DNA from: Nocardiopsis prasina DSM 43845
GTDB taxonomy: Bacteria > Actinomycetota > Actinomycetes > Streptosporangiales > Streptosporangiaceae
Direction of reading: 5' to 3'
DNA: 59,557 nt
Assembly (NCBI RefSeq): GCF_000341265.1
Contig: NZ_ANAE01000205.1
Location: 1 to 59,557, forward strand
The notes under the pieces were generated by a model. That model was not told where the DNA came from and ran no database searches. It saw only the letters and a program-made list of their open reading frames with translations. Each line of letters starts with the position of its first letter. The first letter of the stretch is position 1. Below, piece after piece: positions 16,142 to 28,762 of this stretch. The position numbers and the translations under genes are program-made.

Positions 16142-16520
16142 TGGGCGCGGGTGTGGGAGGGGTGGCCACTGCCACGATACGCGTGCCGTCCTCCCTGGGA
16201 ACCCCGAACCACCCCGAACCTCACGCGACCCCGCGCGGGAACGGCTCTCACGGACGGGAACCCGAGGCGGGTCAGCCACGAGCGAAAGGGGAACATGCCC
16301 AACACTCCTGTGCGCTTTGGCTCCGCCAGTTAGTGTAAGACGACACATCCGCTTCTTTCGGGTGGTATTCCGCGACGATAACGTGACGGGGTGTCACCAG
16401 GGGTGCTCGTGAGGCACGTGCACCTCCGTGTCCCGTGCGTGCGATTCGTGCGGGGCCCGTTCACCGTGGGCCGATACGCGGTCGGTGGCCGAGAAGACGT
16501 GCGGGATTGAGGAGGGGTTC
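16142..16520. other. Divergent control region between the SpoIIE-type phosphatase and the HAMP-repeat kinase
   Basis: No gene is supported in these 379 bases. A lower-GC stretch at about 16310-16390 contains TGAC-GGGGT-GTCA and GATAACG, which could belong to the promoter of the kinase gene. A reading frame continuing upstream of the kinase start to 16428 is not preceded by a ribosome site. Confidence 0.4.
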
Positions 16521-20945
<4,425 letters not shown>

Positions 20946-20951
20946 CCAGCA

Positions 20952-21590
20952 GTGACTCAGAAGGCCAACATCCTTCTCGTCGACGACCGAGACGAGAACC
21001 TGATCGCTTTGGAGGCGGCCCTCACCTCCCTCGACCAGAACCTGGTCAGGGCCAACTCGGGTGAGGAGGCTCTGAAGCACCTTCTGGGCACCGACTTCGC
21101 GGTCATCCTGCTCGACGTGATCATGCCGGGCATGGACGGGTACGAGACCGCCGCGCACATCAAGCAGCGCGAGAAGACCAAGGACGTGCCGATCATCTTC
21201 CTGACCGCCCAGGAAGTCGATCGGCACCAGGTCTTCCGCGGCTACTCGTCGCGCGCGGTGGACTTCCTGATCAAGCCGTTCGACCCGTGGGTGCTGCGCT
21301 CCAAGGTCGAGGTGTTCGTGGAACTGCACCAGCTCAAGGCGCAGATGCGCGAACAGGCCAGGTCACTCCAGCGGGTACTCAACCAGGAGACCGGGGAACC
21401 CGGACGGGTCCTGGCCGAGCAGCTGGCCCAGCGCTCGCGCCAGGTCCAGACCGACCTCGCCTCCCTCCGCGAGCACATCGTCGACAACTACCAGGAGGTC
21501 GACCAGCCACTGGTGGACGCCGTCCGACGAGTCGACCGCTCCGCCTCACGGCTGTCCACCCTGGTCGACACGCTGCACGGGCCCGAGTAA
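20952..21590 (+). CDS. Response regulator with receiver domain and C-terminal helical region
   Basis: A protein of 212 residues. The receiver domain occupies about 1-125 with DDRDEN acidic pocket, Asp55 in VILLDVIMP and Lys in FLIKPFDPW. The rest is helical (about 126-212), rich in Gln, Arg and Leu, with no recognisable DNA-binding or enzymatic output; it may be a dimerising or docking module. GTG start 6 nt after the HAMP-repeat kinase stop, clearly the same operon. A single-output-less regulator next to a hybrid kinase suggests a phosphorelay branch or a protein-protein output, for instance toward the phosphatase encoded divergently. That link is inference. Confidence 0.92.
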   Translation: MTQKANILLVDDRDENLIALEAALTSLDQNLVRANSGEEALKHLLGTDFAVILLDVIMPGMDGYETAAHIKQREKTKDVPIIFLTAQEVDRHQVFRGYSSRAVDFLIKPFDPWVLRSKVEVFVELHQLKAQMREQARSLQRVLNQETGEPGRVLAEQLAQRSRQVQTDLASLREHIVDNYQEVDQPLVDAVRRVDRSASRLSTLVDTLHGPE

Positions 21591-21603
21591 TTCGGGGCCT
21601 TTG
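21580..21603 (+). terminator. Terminator hairpin overlapping the response-regulator stop codon
   Basis: GGCCCGA before and TTCGGGGCC after the TAA form an imperfect stem with a short loop, followed by TTT. It would end the HAMP-kinase operon just before the repeat cluster. Confidence 0.5.
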
Positions 21604-22212
21604 CTCGGCGCCTTTGCAGAGGAACCTTCGGCGCCTGCGGTGCGATGGCTCGTTCCTCGCAATCCCACCTTCACCACCTCCGGAACCCTCTCCGGCACCC
21701 TCGTCTTCTTGGGGCCTCCGCTTCGCTTCGGCCTGGGTTCGGGGCCTTTGCAGAGGGATTTGGGTTCAAGGCGACACAGCATCCTCGTCTACGCCTGGCT
21801 CGTTCCTCGCTGGCGGCTTGACTCGTCTTGCAGAACCCTCTCCGGCACCCTCATCTTCTTTGGGCCTCCGCTTCGCTTTGGCCCGTGTTCGGTGCCTTTG
21901 CAGAGGGATTCTTCATCCTCGTCTACGCCTGGCTCGTTCCTCGCTGGCGGCTTGACTCGTCTTGCAGAACCCTCTCCGGCACCGAACGAAAGCGCCCCCC
22001 CTTGTGGCTGGGGTGGACGGGCGGGACTCACGCCTGTGGCTGAGCAGCCGGTTCGGTACTTCGCCTGTGGCTGAGGGGCGACCACCTGTGTGGCAACCCT
22101 TCGCGACTGAGACATCCGGCCGCGACCATCCGCCTCTGCCACGCGCGGGAGCCGCCTGTTCACCTGAGCCACGGGTGTGAGCCCGGTCAGCGATCCCCAG
22201 CCGTAAGGGAGT
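21600..22212. repeat. Intergenic repeat cluster: direct units of about 134-150 bp plus an inverted pair
   Basis: No gene is supported in 21591-22222. GAACCCTCTCCGGCACC recurs at 21683, 21833 and 21967. GCCTTTGCAGAGG, CTCGTCTACGCCTGG and GCTCGTTCCTCGC also recur between these points, so the left part is an imperfect tandem array. The right part has two inverted, diverged copies of a 50-60 bp block with the core GGCTGGGG...ACTCACGCCTGTGGCTGAG, at about 22003-22055 on the plus strand and 22155-22212 on the minus strand. G+C is visibly lower than in the flanking genes. I do not recognise the element. Confidence 0.75.
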
Positions 22213-22222
22213 GCCCTACGAA

Positions 22223-23380
22223 TCACGGCCGCGGTGGGAGGGCCAGGCCGATGTGCTCGCCGATCTCCTCGATCAGGCCGAGATCGGCCAATCGGAAGCT
22301 GCCCCGGTTGCTGCGGCGGATCAGGGTGAGTGCGCCGCGCACCCCCCGGCTGCCCCTCAGGGGCACGGACAGCAGCGAACCCGCGCCGAGGACGGACAGG
22401 AGAGGGGCGCCGACGCGCGAGCGGCCCAGGACCGTCTCGTCCTCGATCAGGGGGAACAACAGGGACTGGCCCCGGCCCAGCACCTCGCCGGGGATGTCCG
22501 AGTCGCCCGGGGTGAGCGAGGCGACCTCCTCAAGCTGCCCCTCGGGGGCGTCGGCGGGGCCGATCACGGTCGCGCGGCGGGCCGCCCTGGGCCCCTCCGG
22601 CAGGTCGCAGACGTCGATGATCACCCAGTCCGCGTAGGAGTCGGCCAGGAGGTCGGCCGCGTCGGTCAGGGCCAGGTCCCTCGTCGGGGTGGTGCCGCGC
22701 AGCAGCAGCCGGGTCATCCGGGTGAGCACGTCCAGGCGTCGCGCGGCCAACACGACGACCTGGTCCTCCACCTCGGACTCCAGCGGGGCCGGGCCCTCCT
22801 CGTCAGCGCCGCTCATGGGCGGCGACATCGCCACCAGCACCAGCGGCTGCGCCTCGGTGGGCAGCTCCAGGCGGGTGAGCGTCAGGTGCACGTCCTCCGC
22901 CCAGCCGCGCTGGGCCAGCCGCGACTCCAGGTGCGCCGGGCCGTCCCCGCGCAGGACCGCCGCCAACCACGACTGCATCGCGGCCCGTTTGCGCAGGTCC
23001 ACGAAGTGCGTGAAGGGTTTTCCGGTGAGGTATCCGGGGGCGCTGCCCAGCTGGGTGGCCCCGGCGCCGTTGATCCTTCGCACGTAGCCGTCGTGGTCGA
23101 GCAGGACCACGGGCACGCTGAGTTCGTTGAACACCGCGCGCAGCAGTGCGCGGTCGCCGTCCTCGGCTGGTCTGCGGGGTTCGGGGGGTTCGCTGTGGGC
23201 GCGGGCGAGTTCCGATCCGGCGGTCCCGAGCAGGCGCTCGGCGTACTCCAGCTCGGCCAGGGCCGCCTCGGCGGTGCCCTGGGCGTCGTCCGGGTACATG
23301 GCGTGCGTATTGCGCAGGGCAACTATCCGCTCACTCAGAGCAGCGATCTCGCGTTGCAGATCGGCGAGGTTCTCCGACAC
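22223..23380 (-). CDS. PAS and GAF domain sensory protein without recognisable output domain
   Basis: A protein of 385 residues. An N-terminal coiled coil (about 5-35: ENLADLQREIAALSERIVALR) is followed by a PAS fold (about 95-200), with VVLLDHDGYVRRINGAG and GKPFTHFVD. A GAF fold (about 225-385) ends in LGLIEEIGEHIGLAL. No kinase, cyclase, phosphatase or DNA-binding region is visible. The start is GTG 23380 with GGGAGA upstream; the longer open frame further upstream is a product of composition. It is divergent from the ANTAR gene with 147 bp between them, and probably acts by binding a partner encoded in this cluster. The ligand is unknown. Confidence 0.85.
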   Translation of the reverse strand: MSENLADLQREIAALSERIVALRNTHAMYPDDAQGTAEAALAELEYAERLLGTAGSELARAHSEPPEPRRPAEDGDRALLRAVFNELSVPVVLLDHDGYVRRINGAGATQLGSAPGYLTGKPFTHFVDLRKRAAMQSWLAAVLRGDGPAHLESRLAQRGWAEDVHLTLTRLELPTEAQPLVLVAMSPPMSGADEEGPAPLESEVEDQVVVLAARRLDVLTRMTRLLLRGTTPTRDLALTDAADLLADSYADWVIIDVCDLPEGPRAARRATVIGPADAPEGQLEEVASLTPGDSDIPGEVLGRGQSLLFPLIEDETVLGRSRVGAPLLSVLGAGSLLSVPLRGSRGVRGALTLIRRSNRGSFRLADLGLIEEIGEHIGLALPPRP

Positions 23381-23527
23381 GCTCAGGGTCTCCCGGTCAT
23401 CGTCGAGGGCGTCCCGCCAGCAACGGGCCTGACAGCGTTGACCCGATCTGACGACCGTCCGGTCGAGGGTCTCCCGAAGGTTACCTTTGGAGCGGTGACC
23501 CGGGAATCGTCGGAGGAGGTTCGGACA

Positions 23528-24295
23528 GTGTGGATCGAACACCTCGCCCGTGACATCGGCGCGTTGGGGCAGGCGGAGCACACCACCCTCGAACGGGCCC
23601 TGGACCAGATGAGCAGGGCCGCCGCCCTCGGAGTCCCCGGCTGCTCGGCCGCGCTGGTGGTGGTCTGGCGCGAGGTGGTGGGACAGGACGGCTCCATCCG
23701 CCACGTGGTCACCGACTACGGCGCCTCGCACTCCGACCTCGCCGAGGCCCTGGAACACCAGTACACGACCGACCAGGGCCCCACCGTGGAGGCCGTCCGC
23801 GAGATGACCCAGGTCCGCGTCGCCGACGTGCTGCGCGAGAGCCGCTGGCCCCGGTACACGAGCATGGCCGTCCAGTGCGGCGACCGCTCCTCCGTCACCC
23901 AGCCCAGCCAACTCTCCGGGGACGGCGACGAGGACCGCATCCTCACCTTCGGCGTGCACTCCGGCCGCGCCGACGCCTTCGACGAGGAGGTCGTCACCCA
24001 GCTCACGGCGCTGCTGGCCGAACACGCCGCGATGGCCCTGAACACCGCCGACCGCCAGGCCGACGCCGCCCGCGAGTCCGCCCACATGCGCCGCGCGATG
24101 TCCGCGCGCACGGTGATCGACCAGGCCAAGGGCATCATCATGCATGCCCGGGGCTGTGACGCCGACACCGCCTTCGCCGCACTGCGGGAGGTGGCGCAGC
24201 GTAACCGGAAGAAGGTCGTGGACGTGGCTCGGGACCTGGTCGCGGAGAACACCGGGCCGCAGCGGTCGCGCCGTCCGAGGCCAGACGGGCGCTGA
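23528..24295 (+). CDS. GAF-ANTAR domain protein (RNA-binding antiterminator type)
   Basis: A protein of 255 residues: GAF fold about 15-170, then an ANTAR domain (about 180-240) with SARTVIDQAKGIIMHARG, DADTAFAALREVAQRN and KVVDVARDLV. ANTAR domains bind paired RNA hairpins and prevent premature termination, usually when a sensory partner is activated. In actinobacteria GAF-ANTAR proteins are numerous and their targets mostly unknown. The start is GTG 23528 with GGAGGAGG upstream, preferred over GTG 23495. Divergent from a PAS/GAF protein. The C-terminal tail is Arg-rich. Confidence 0.9.
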   Translation: MWIEHLARDIGALGQAEHTTLERALDQMSRAAALGVPGCSAALVVVWREVVGQDGSIRHVVTDYGASHSDLAEALEHQYTTDQGPTVEAVREMTQVRVADVLRESRWPRYTSMAVQCGDRSSVTQPSQLSGDGDEDRILTFGVHSGRADAFDEEVVTQLTALLAEHAAMALNTADRQADAARESAHMRRAMSARTVIDQAKGIIMHARGCDADTAFAALREVAQRNRKKVVDVARDLVAENTGPQRSRRPRPDGR

Positions 24296-24458
24296 GACGG
24301 CGGCTTCGCCTACGGGTCGAGGTCACTCCGAGTCCAGAGCGTGACCGTGAGCCGTCATGATGAGGGTTCGGGGCCGTCGCGGTACGCGGTGGCGGTCGGT
24401 CCGCCCGGGGGAGCGTCGAGCTCGGCCCGGTGCACGCGAACGACAAGGAGAACCGAGC

Positions 24459-24806
24459 GTGACGTCAGACATCTCGATCCGCCGCGAGGATGGCGTCGTC
24501 ATCGTGACACCCGTGGGGGAGATGGACGCCGTCACCTCACCCGCCCTCGCGGAGGCCCTCGACGAGGTGCTGTCCGCACCCCTGCCCGTCGGGGTGGTGG
24601 TCGACCTCGCCAAGGTGGGCTTCTGCGATTCCCGCTGCATCGGGGTGCTCGTCTCGGCCTTCCGGCAGGCCCGCGACCTCGGCCTGGGCCTCGTCGTCAC
24701 CGAACCGCAGCAGCAGGTGAACCGCCTGTTCGTGATAGCGGGCATCGACCAGGTCATCCCGATCGACGCGAGCACGGACAACGCCGTGGACACGCTCAAG
24801 GGATGA
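24459..24806 (+). CDS. STAS-domain anti-anti-sigma factor
   Basis: A protein of 115 residues, a complete SpoIIAA/RsbV-like STAS domain: ISIRREDGVVIVTPVGEMDA, VVVDLAKVGF, then CDSRCIGVLVSAF. The phosphorylated Ser would be Ser58, following Asp57; the usual DSSG reads DSRC here, a change directly at the regulatory site. These proteins bind anti-sigma kinases in the unphosphorylated form and so release sigma factors. GTG start with AAGGAG eight nt upstream. Its 3' end overlaps by 11 bp the convergent gene for an ATPase-type anti-sigma protein, the most likely partner. The SpoIIE-type phosphatase at 13937-16141 could dephosphorylate it. Confidence 0.9.
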   Translation: MTSDISIRREDGVVIVTPVGEMDAVTSPALAEALDEVLSAPLPVGVVVDLAKVGFCDSRCIGVLVSAFRQARDLGLGLVVTEPQQQVNRLFVIAGIDQVIPIDASTDNAVDTLKG

Positions 24807-25794
24807 GCTCGACGCCCCGGCCGCCGCACCCCGCACGGGCACCGGCCGAACCGCCCTGCTGGCCGACAGGAGTCTGGTCGACGAAGTGCAGCCGGGTCAG
24901 CGACCCCTCACCGCTGCCGCAGATCTCCAGGAAGTCACAGGTCTGCCGGGTGATCCACAGCCCGTAGCCGCGTGAGCGGAGCGTGTCGGCCGGCCGGTAG
25001 CCCGCCAGCGGATCAGTGAGGTCGCCGTGTTCGTCGAGCACGTCGCACACCCACCGGTCCCGCGCACGCCACAGGTGGACGCTGCCCTTGCCCGCGCCGT
25101 GTTCGAGCACGTTCGCCGCGAGTTCGTTCACCGCCACGACCATGCTGTCCACCCGCTCCGGGGGCAGGCCGACCGCGCCCGCCAGCGCCGTGAGCTCCTC
25201 GCGCAGCCGGGGGAGCGACTGCCCGATCTCCAACCGGTGCACCGGCCCCCGTACGGCGAGCGGCTCCGGCGCCAGGGGGCGGCGGCCGAAGGCCTCGGTC
25301 CCCAGGTAGGCCGGGTTGGGTCGCGGACCCGCCTCGCCCACCAGCGTCGGGTGGGTGGCCCGGATCGCGGCGCGCACGCCTGGCCCCAGGAGGCGCTCGT
25401 CGTGCACGCACAGCATGCGCATGCGCATCGGTGCCAACGCGGTGCTCAACACCGACTCCAGCCGGTGCCACTCGCGCAGCTCCATCGTCGGCCCGTGTGC
25501 CAGCGACGCCAGGGGCGGCTCGGCCACCACGCTCACCGGCCCCGGCCCGTGGAGCAGGGCCAGCCGGTGCAGGGCGGCCAGAGTGCGCCCAGGGGCCTCG
25601 TAGAGGTCGTCCCTCCCGACGACGTTCACCCTGTCACGCTCGTGCCGGTCCAGTCCGTTCAGGAGCGGTCCGGGGTCGGCGACGGAGAGCACGACGTGGG
25701 CGTCGGCGCGGACGGCGGACCGCAGCCGCTCCAACGCCACATCGTGGAACCGTCTCTCACGGCGGAACAGGAGTCCCTGGTGTTCGAACGTCAT
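24796..25794 (-). CDS. MEDS-domain anti-sigma regulatory factor with HATPase domain
   Basis: A protein of 332 residues. The N-terminal half (about 1-170) matches the MEDS sensor domain found in DcmR-like proteins: a RecA-like fold with HDVALERLRSAVRADAHVVL and later MRMLCVHDERLL. The C-terminal half is an RsbW/SpoIIAB-like ATPase (about 190-305) with VVAVNELAANVLEHG as N-box and SRGYGLWITRQ. Such proteins usually sequester a sigma factor or STAS protein in response to a signal. ATG start without an obvious ribosome site, but only 17 nt after the GT4 gene stop, so it may be translated by coupling. The convergent STAS gene is a natural antagonist. The sigma factor is not in this window. Confidence 0.88.
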   Translation of the reverse strand: MTFEHQGLLFRRERRFHDVALERLRSAVRADAHVVLSVADPGPLLNGLDRHERDRVNVVGRDDLYEAPGRTLAALHRLALLHGPGPVSVVAEPPLASLAHGPTMELREWHRLESVLSTALAPMRMRMLCVHDERLLGPGVRAAIRATHPTLVGEAGPRPNPAYLGTEAFGRRPLAPEPLAVRGPVHRLEIGQSLPRLREELTALAGAVGLPPERVDSMVVAVNELAANVLEHGAGKGSVHLWRARDRWVCDVLDEHGDLTDPLAGYRPADTLRSRGYGLWITRQTCDFLEICGSGEGSLTRLHFVDQTPVGQQGGSAGARAGCGGRGVELIP

Positions 25795-25811
25795 CGGTGT
25801 GGGCGGACCGT

Positions 25812-27086
25812 TCAGTTGGCGGAACCGGACAGGAGGAGGTCCGCCTCATCCTCCTCGATCTCGTCGCGCGCGGCCAGATGCGGACGCGAACGTTCGTAGG
25901 CGAGCTCGGTCTCGATGGCGATGCGCTGCCACGTGAACCGGGAGCGGGCCCGGTCCACGGCGGCGATCCCGTAGGCGGTGCTCATCGTCGGGGTACCCAG
26001 GACGGCGCGAACCGAACGGGCCACCTCGTCGGGACGGCCGAAACGCATCAGGACGCCGCTGGTGCGGTGCAGGACGGCGCCGGGGACAGCGCCGGTGGCG
26101 GTGGCCACCACGGGCAGCCCGCAGGCCATGGCCTCCAGGACCGCGCCGCCGTAGGGGTCGTAGGAGGCCGCGGAGACGAAGACGTCGGCCGAACGCAGCA
26201 GGCGCGGGAGCTCCTTGCGCTCCACCGGGCCGGTCAGGTGCACGCGGTCGTCCACGCCCAGTTCCTTGGAGAGCAGCTCGATGCTCCGGGCGTTCTCGTC
26301 CAGGGCCACCTCGCGGTCCTCGGCCGTGGACACCAGCACCAGCTCGGCCTCGGGCAGACGCACCATCGCCTCCACCAGGCGGCGGGCGCCGCCCGCCTCG
26401 GTCAGGGGGGTGACGGAGACCAGCCGGGCGCGCTCCTCGCGGCGGGAGTGCCACGGCTCGGTCGAGGCGCTGCCCTCCACGCTGAAGTGGTCCGGGTCCA
26501 CGCCGAACGGCACGACGCTCACGTGGTGGCGCGGCACGCGCAGGCGGGCCAGCTCCCCCTGCTGGTCGGTGGAGTTGACCAGGACGTGGTCGGCGCGGGA
26601 GGCGAGGATCGTCTCCATACGGGCGCGGTCGGGACGCTCGGGCAGGCCGGAGCGCTGCTCGCTGGCGTTGAGCGAGTGGAAGGTCTGGACGATCGGGGTC
26701 CCGCTCTGGTCCTTCTCGCTGTGCGCCTGGGCGTGCAGGGCCGCCAGCCCGCTGGTCCAGCCGATGGCGTGCAGGACGTCGGGCACGTCCTCGTCCAGGA
26801 CGGCGGCGAGCGCGGTCCCGAAGGCCCCGGTGTGCTCGGCGTGCTCCTCCTCGGCGAGCGGGCGGGCCGGCCCGGCGTCCAGGTAGGCGACGGAGACGCC
26901 GCGCGCCATGCGGGTGCGGCCGTCGGGCTGGGCGGGGTCGCTGCGGCGGACGTAGACGGTCACCCGGTGCCCGCGCTTGGCGAGCTGGCGGGACAGGGCA
27001 CACACGTGCAGGCTCGCGGGGCAGGCCGGCTCGCCCCGGTGGGCGGGGAGGGGGTTGGCGTGTTCGGCGACCATGGCGATCTTCAC
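25812..27086 (-). CDS. Glycosyltransferase family 4
   Basis: A protein of 424 residues with GT-B fold. Its start VKIAMVAEHANPLP is GTG 27086, with AAGGAG upstream. The donor-binding half has LVSVTPLTEAGGARRLV and SYDPYGGAVLEAMACGLPVVA; the first acidic residue of the E-x7-E pair is Asp here, as in several GT4 subgroups. HAIGWTSGLAALHAQ and VQTFHSLNASEQRSG resemble MshA- and sucrose-synthase-like enzymes. The acceptor is unknown. It is followed 17 nt later by the MEDS-ATPase gene, so the two are probably co-transcribed, an unexpected pairing. A second GT4 enzyme lies at 9688-10947. Confidence 0.88.
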   Translation of the reverse strand: MKIAMVAEHANPLPAHRGEPACPASLHVCALSRQLAKRGHRVTVYVRRSDPAQPDGRTRMARGVSVAYLDAGPARPLAEEEHAEHTGAFGTALAAVLDEDVPDVLHAIGWTSGLAALHAQAHSEKDQSGTPIVQTFHSLNASEQRSGLPERPDRARMETILASRADHVLVNSTDQQGELARLRVPRHHVSVVPFGVDPDHFSVEGSASTEPWHSRREERARLVSVTPLTEAGGARRLVEAMVRLPEAELVLVSTAEDREVALDENARSIELLSKELGVDDRVHLTGPVERKELPRLLRSADVFVSAASYDPYGGAVLEAMACGLPVVATATGAVPGAVLHRTSGVLMRFGRPDEVARSVRAVLGTPTMSTAYGIAAVDRARSRFTWQRIAIETELAYERSRPHLAARDEIEEDEADLLLSGSAN

Positions 27087-27937
27087 TGGGCTTCGGACTC
27101 CTTGGACACCGCCGTGGTGTCCGTCGTGGATGGGTGGCCCGGCGGGACTCCGGAGCGGGGAGTCGGAATCCTGCCGGGCGGGACTTGCGCGGTGGTCCCG
27201 CACCGGCGGCCGCAGTGGCGCCGGGCCGCTCGAGCACGGGAGCGGAGGGACCGGGGGGAGCGGGGCGGACGGGTTCAGGGAGACGCGCGTCCGGGACCTG
27301 GGTCCGGTGGAGGGGGATGGCGGGCAGCGCTGAGGACCGCGCGCACGCGGTGCGCACGGACGGTGGAGACCGGAGAGGAGAGAGGAAGGGAAGGACGCAT
27401 GAGACCACACCAAACGACCGTCGAAAGGGAGTTCGAGCCACCGGGGCGCCTGAGGAAGTCAGGGCGCCGCACAGGGCGGTCGTGTGTGTCTGCGTCTTAG
27501 ACACCCAACGGGACCATTCTGCCAGACCCTCAGGGAACCGACAACGTGGCATCGATCCCCTTCAGAGCGCCGCGGGGGCGGGCGGGCCCCGGCCCGGCCC
27601 CTCCGGGCGGGTGCGGCGCGGGGCCTCTGGTCTGCGGGTTGACCGAACCTGCCGGTGGGCACTGTCGGGCGGTCCCCGGCACCGCTACTGTCGGACCCGA
27701 ACCGAACGACGGCACCACACACGTCCCAGGATCAACCGCGACAACACTTTTGGCGGCGAAAACCGGTGCGGGAACTGCATATCCGGGTGTTTTCCGCCAT
27801 GATGTACGCGGATTTTGACCGACTCCGGCGGTGGCTCGGTACGGTTACTGAATCCAGACGATGTACGGGACTCGACCAAGGCCCGGCGCCAGACGCCGGG
27901 CAACCGGCCACGGCCGATGAAACGGGAGGAAGGGCGT
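27087..27937. other. 851-bp gap without a supportable gene
   Basis: The frames that cross this region have no ribosome sites and poor codon bias. Visible elements: GTGTCT-N7-AGACAC (27486-27504), and at 27752-27800 an imperfect inverted pair GGCGGCGAAAAC / GTTTTCCGCC in a lower-GC segment. The latter probably lies in the promoter or leader of the PP2C gene. Confidence 0.45.
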
Positions 27938-28699
27938 ATGGGTGTCGCTGGTGGGGAAGTCATTGTCACGGCCCTCACGCACCGGGGCGCTATTCGCCCC
28001 GCCAACGAGGACTCCGTGGTCATGGGTGCTCTCACCGTCGCCAGCGCGAACATGACCTCCCCGGTCCGCTGCGTGCTGCCGGTGAGCGAACCGGTCATCC
28101 TCGCGGTCGCGGACGGGATCGGCGGCCAGGCCGCCGGTGAGATCGCCTCCGAACACGCGGTGCACCGCATGGCCGAGATGGGGCCGCGCCTGAACGGCCC
28201 CGAGGAGATCGCCCAGCTCCTCACCAACATCGACGAGGAGATCAAGGACCACGCGCTCCAACACACCGAGTTCTCCGGCATGGGGACCACGGTCGCGGGC
28301 GTGCTGCTCAACAGCGACGGCAACTTCTGGTTCAACGTGGGCGACTCCCGCACCTACCGCCTCGAGGGCCGCCACCTGCGCCAGCTCTCCGAGGACGACT
28401 CCCCGGCCCTGCCCCCCTCCGAGGACGGCCGCCCCGTCACCACCAACTTCATCACCCAGTCCCTGGGCGGCAGCTCCGGCGGTTCGATGGTTCCCCACGT
28501 GGGACGGGACGACGCCGCGGACCCCAGCGCCTGGCTCATGTGCAGCGACGGCCTGTCGGATCTGGTGCTGCCCGAGGAGATGGAGCGGATGATCGCGGAG
28601 GCCGGCAGCGACGAGGCCGCCGTACACGCCCTCTGGCAGGCCGCCATGGAAGCCGGCGGCAAGGACAACATCAGCATCCTGCTGGCCCGCAGAAGGTAG
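27938..28699 (+). CDS. PP2C-family serine/threonine protein phosphatase
   Basis: A protein of 253 residues that is a bare PP2C catalytic domain with no membrane anchor. The metal-binding motifs are RPANEDSV, VADGIGGQAAGEIAS, MCSDGLSDLV and GKDNISILLARR. It would remove phosphate from Ser/Thr residues of proteins, typically opposing Hanks-type kinases, and is similar to PstP-type catalytic domains. No kinase gene is adjacent. ATG start with GGGAGGAAGGG upstream. An in-frame upstream ATG at 27815 has no ribosome site. Convergent with the CopC-like gene across a strong shared terminator. Confidence 0.92.
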   Translation: MGVAGGEVIVTALTHRGAIRPANEDSVVMGALTVASANMTSPVRCVLPVSEPVILAVADGIGGQAAGEIASEHAVHRMAEMGPRLNGPEEIAQLLTNIDEEIKDHALQHTEFSGMGTTVAGVLLNSDGNFWFNVGDSRTYRLEGRHLRQLSEDDSPALPPSEDGRPVTTNFITQSLGGSSGGSMVPHVGRDDAADPSAWLMCSDGLSDLVLPEEMERMIAEAGSDEAAVHALWQAAMEAGGKDNISILLARRR

Positions 28700-28717
28700 C
28701 CGGCGGTCGCACACGGA

Positions 28718-28749
28718 AGGGGCCCGCACGCGTCGTCGTGCGGGCCCCT
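28718..28749. terminator. Bidirectional terminator between PP2C and CopC-like genes
   Basis: AGGGGCCCGCACG and CGTGCGGGCCCCT form a perfect 13-bp stem around a 6-nt loop. It lies between convergent genes and can serve both. Confidence 0.8.
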
Positions 28750-28762
28750 CCGTCGTGCGGTG

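Noticed and set aside
21600..22212. Small proteins in the repeat cluster
   Set aside because: Frames of up to 157 codons exist, but they have no ribosome sites, change frame between repeat units and show no codon bias.
27134..27802. A 222-codon frame in the gap upstream of the PP2C gene
   Set aside because: No ribosome site, no domain, and an Arg/Gly-rich composition typical of frames in non-coding GC-rich DNA.
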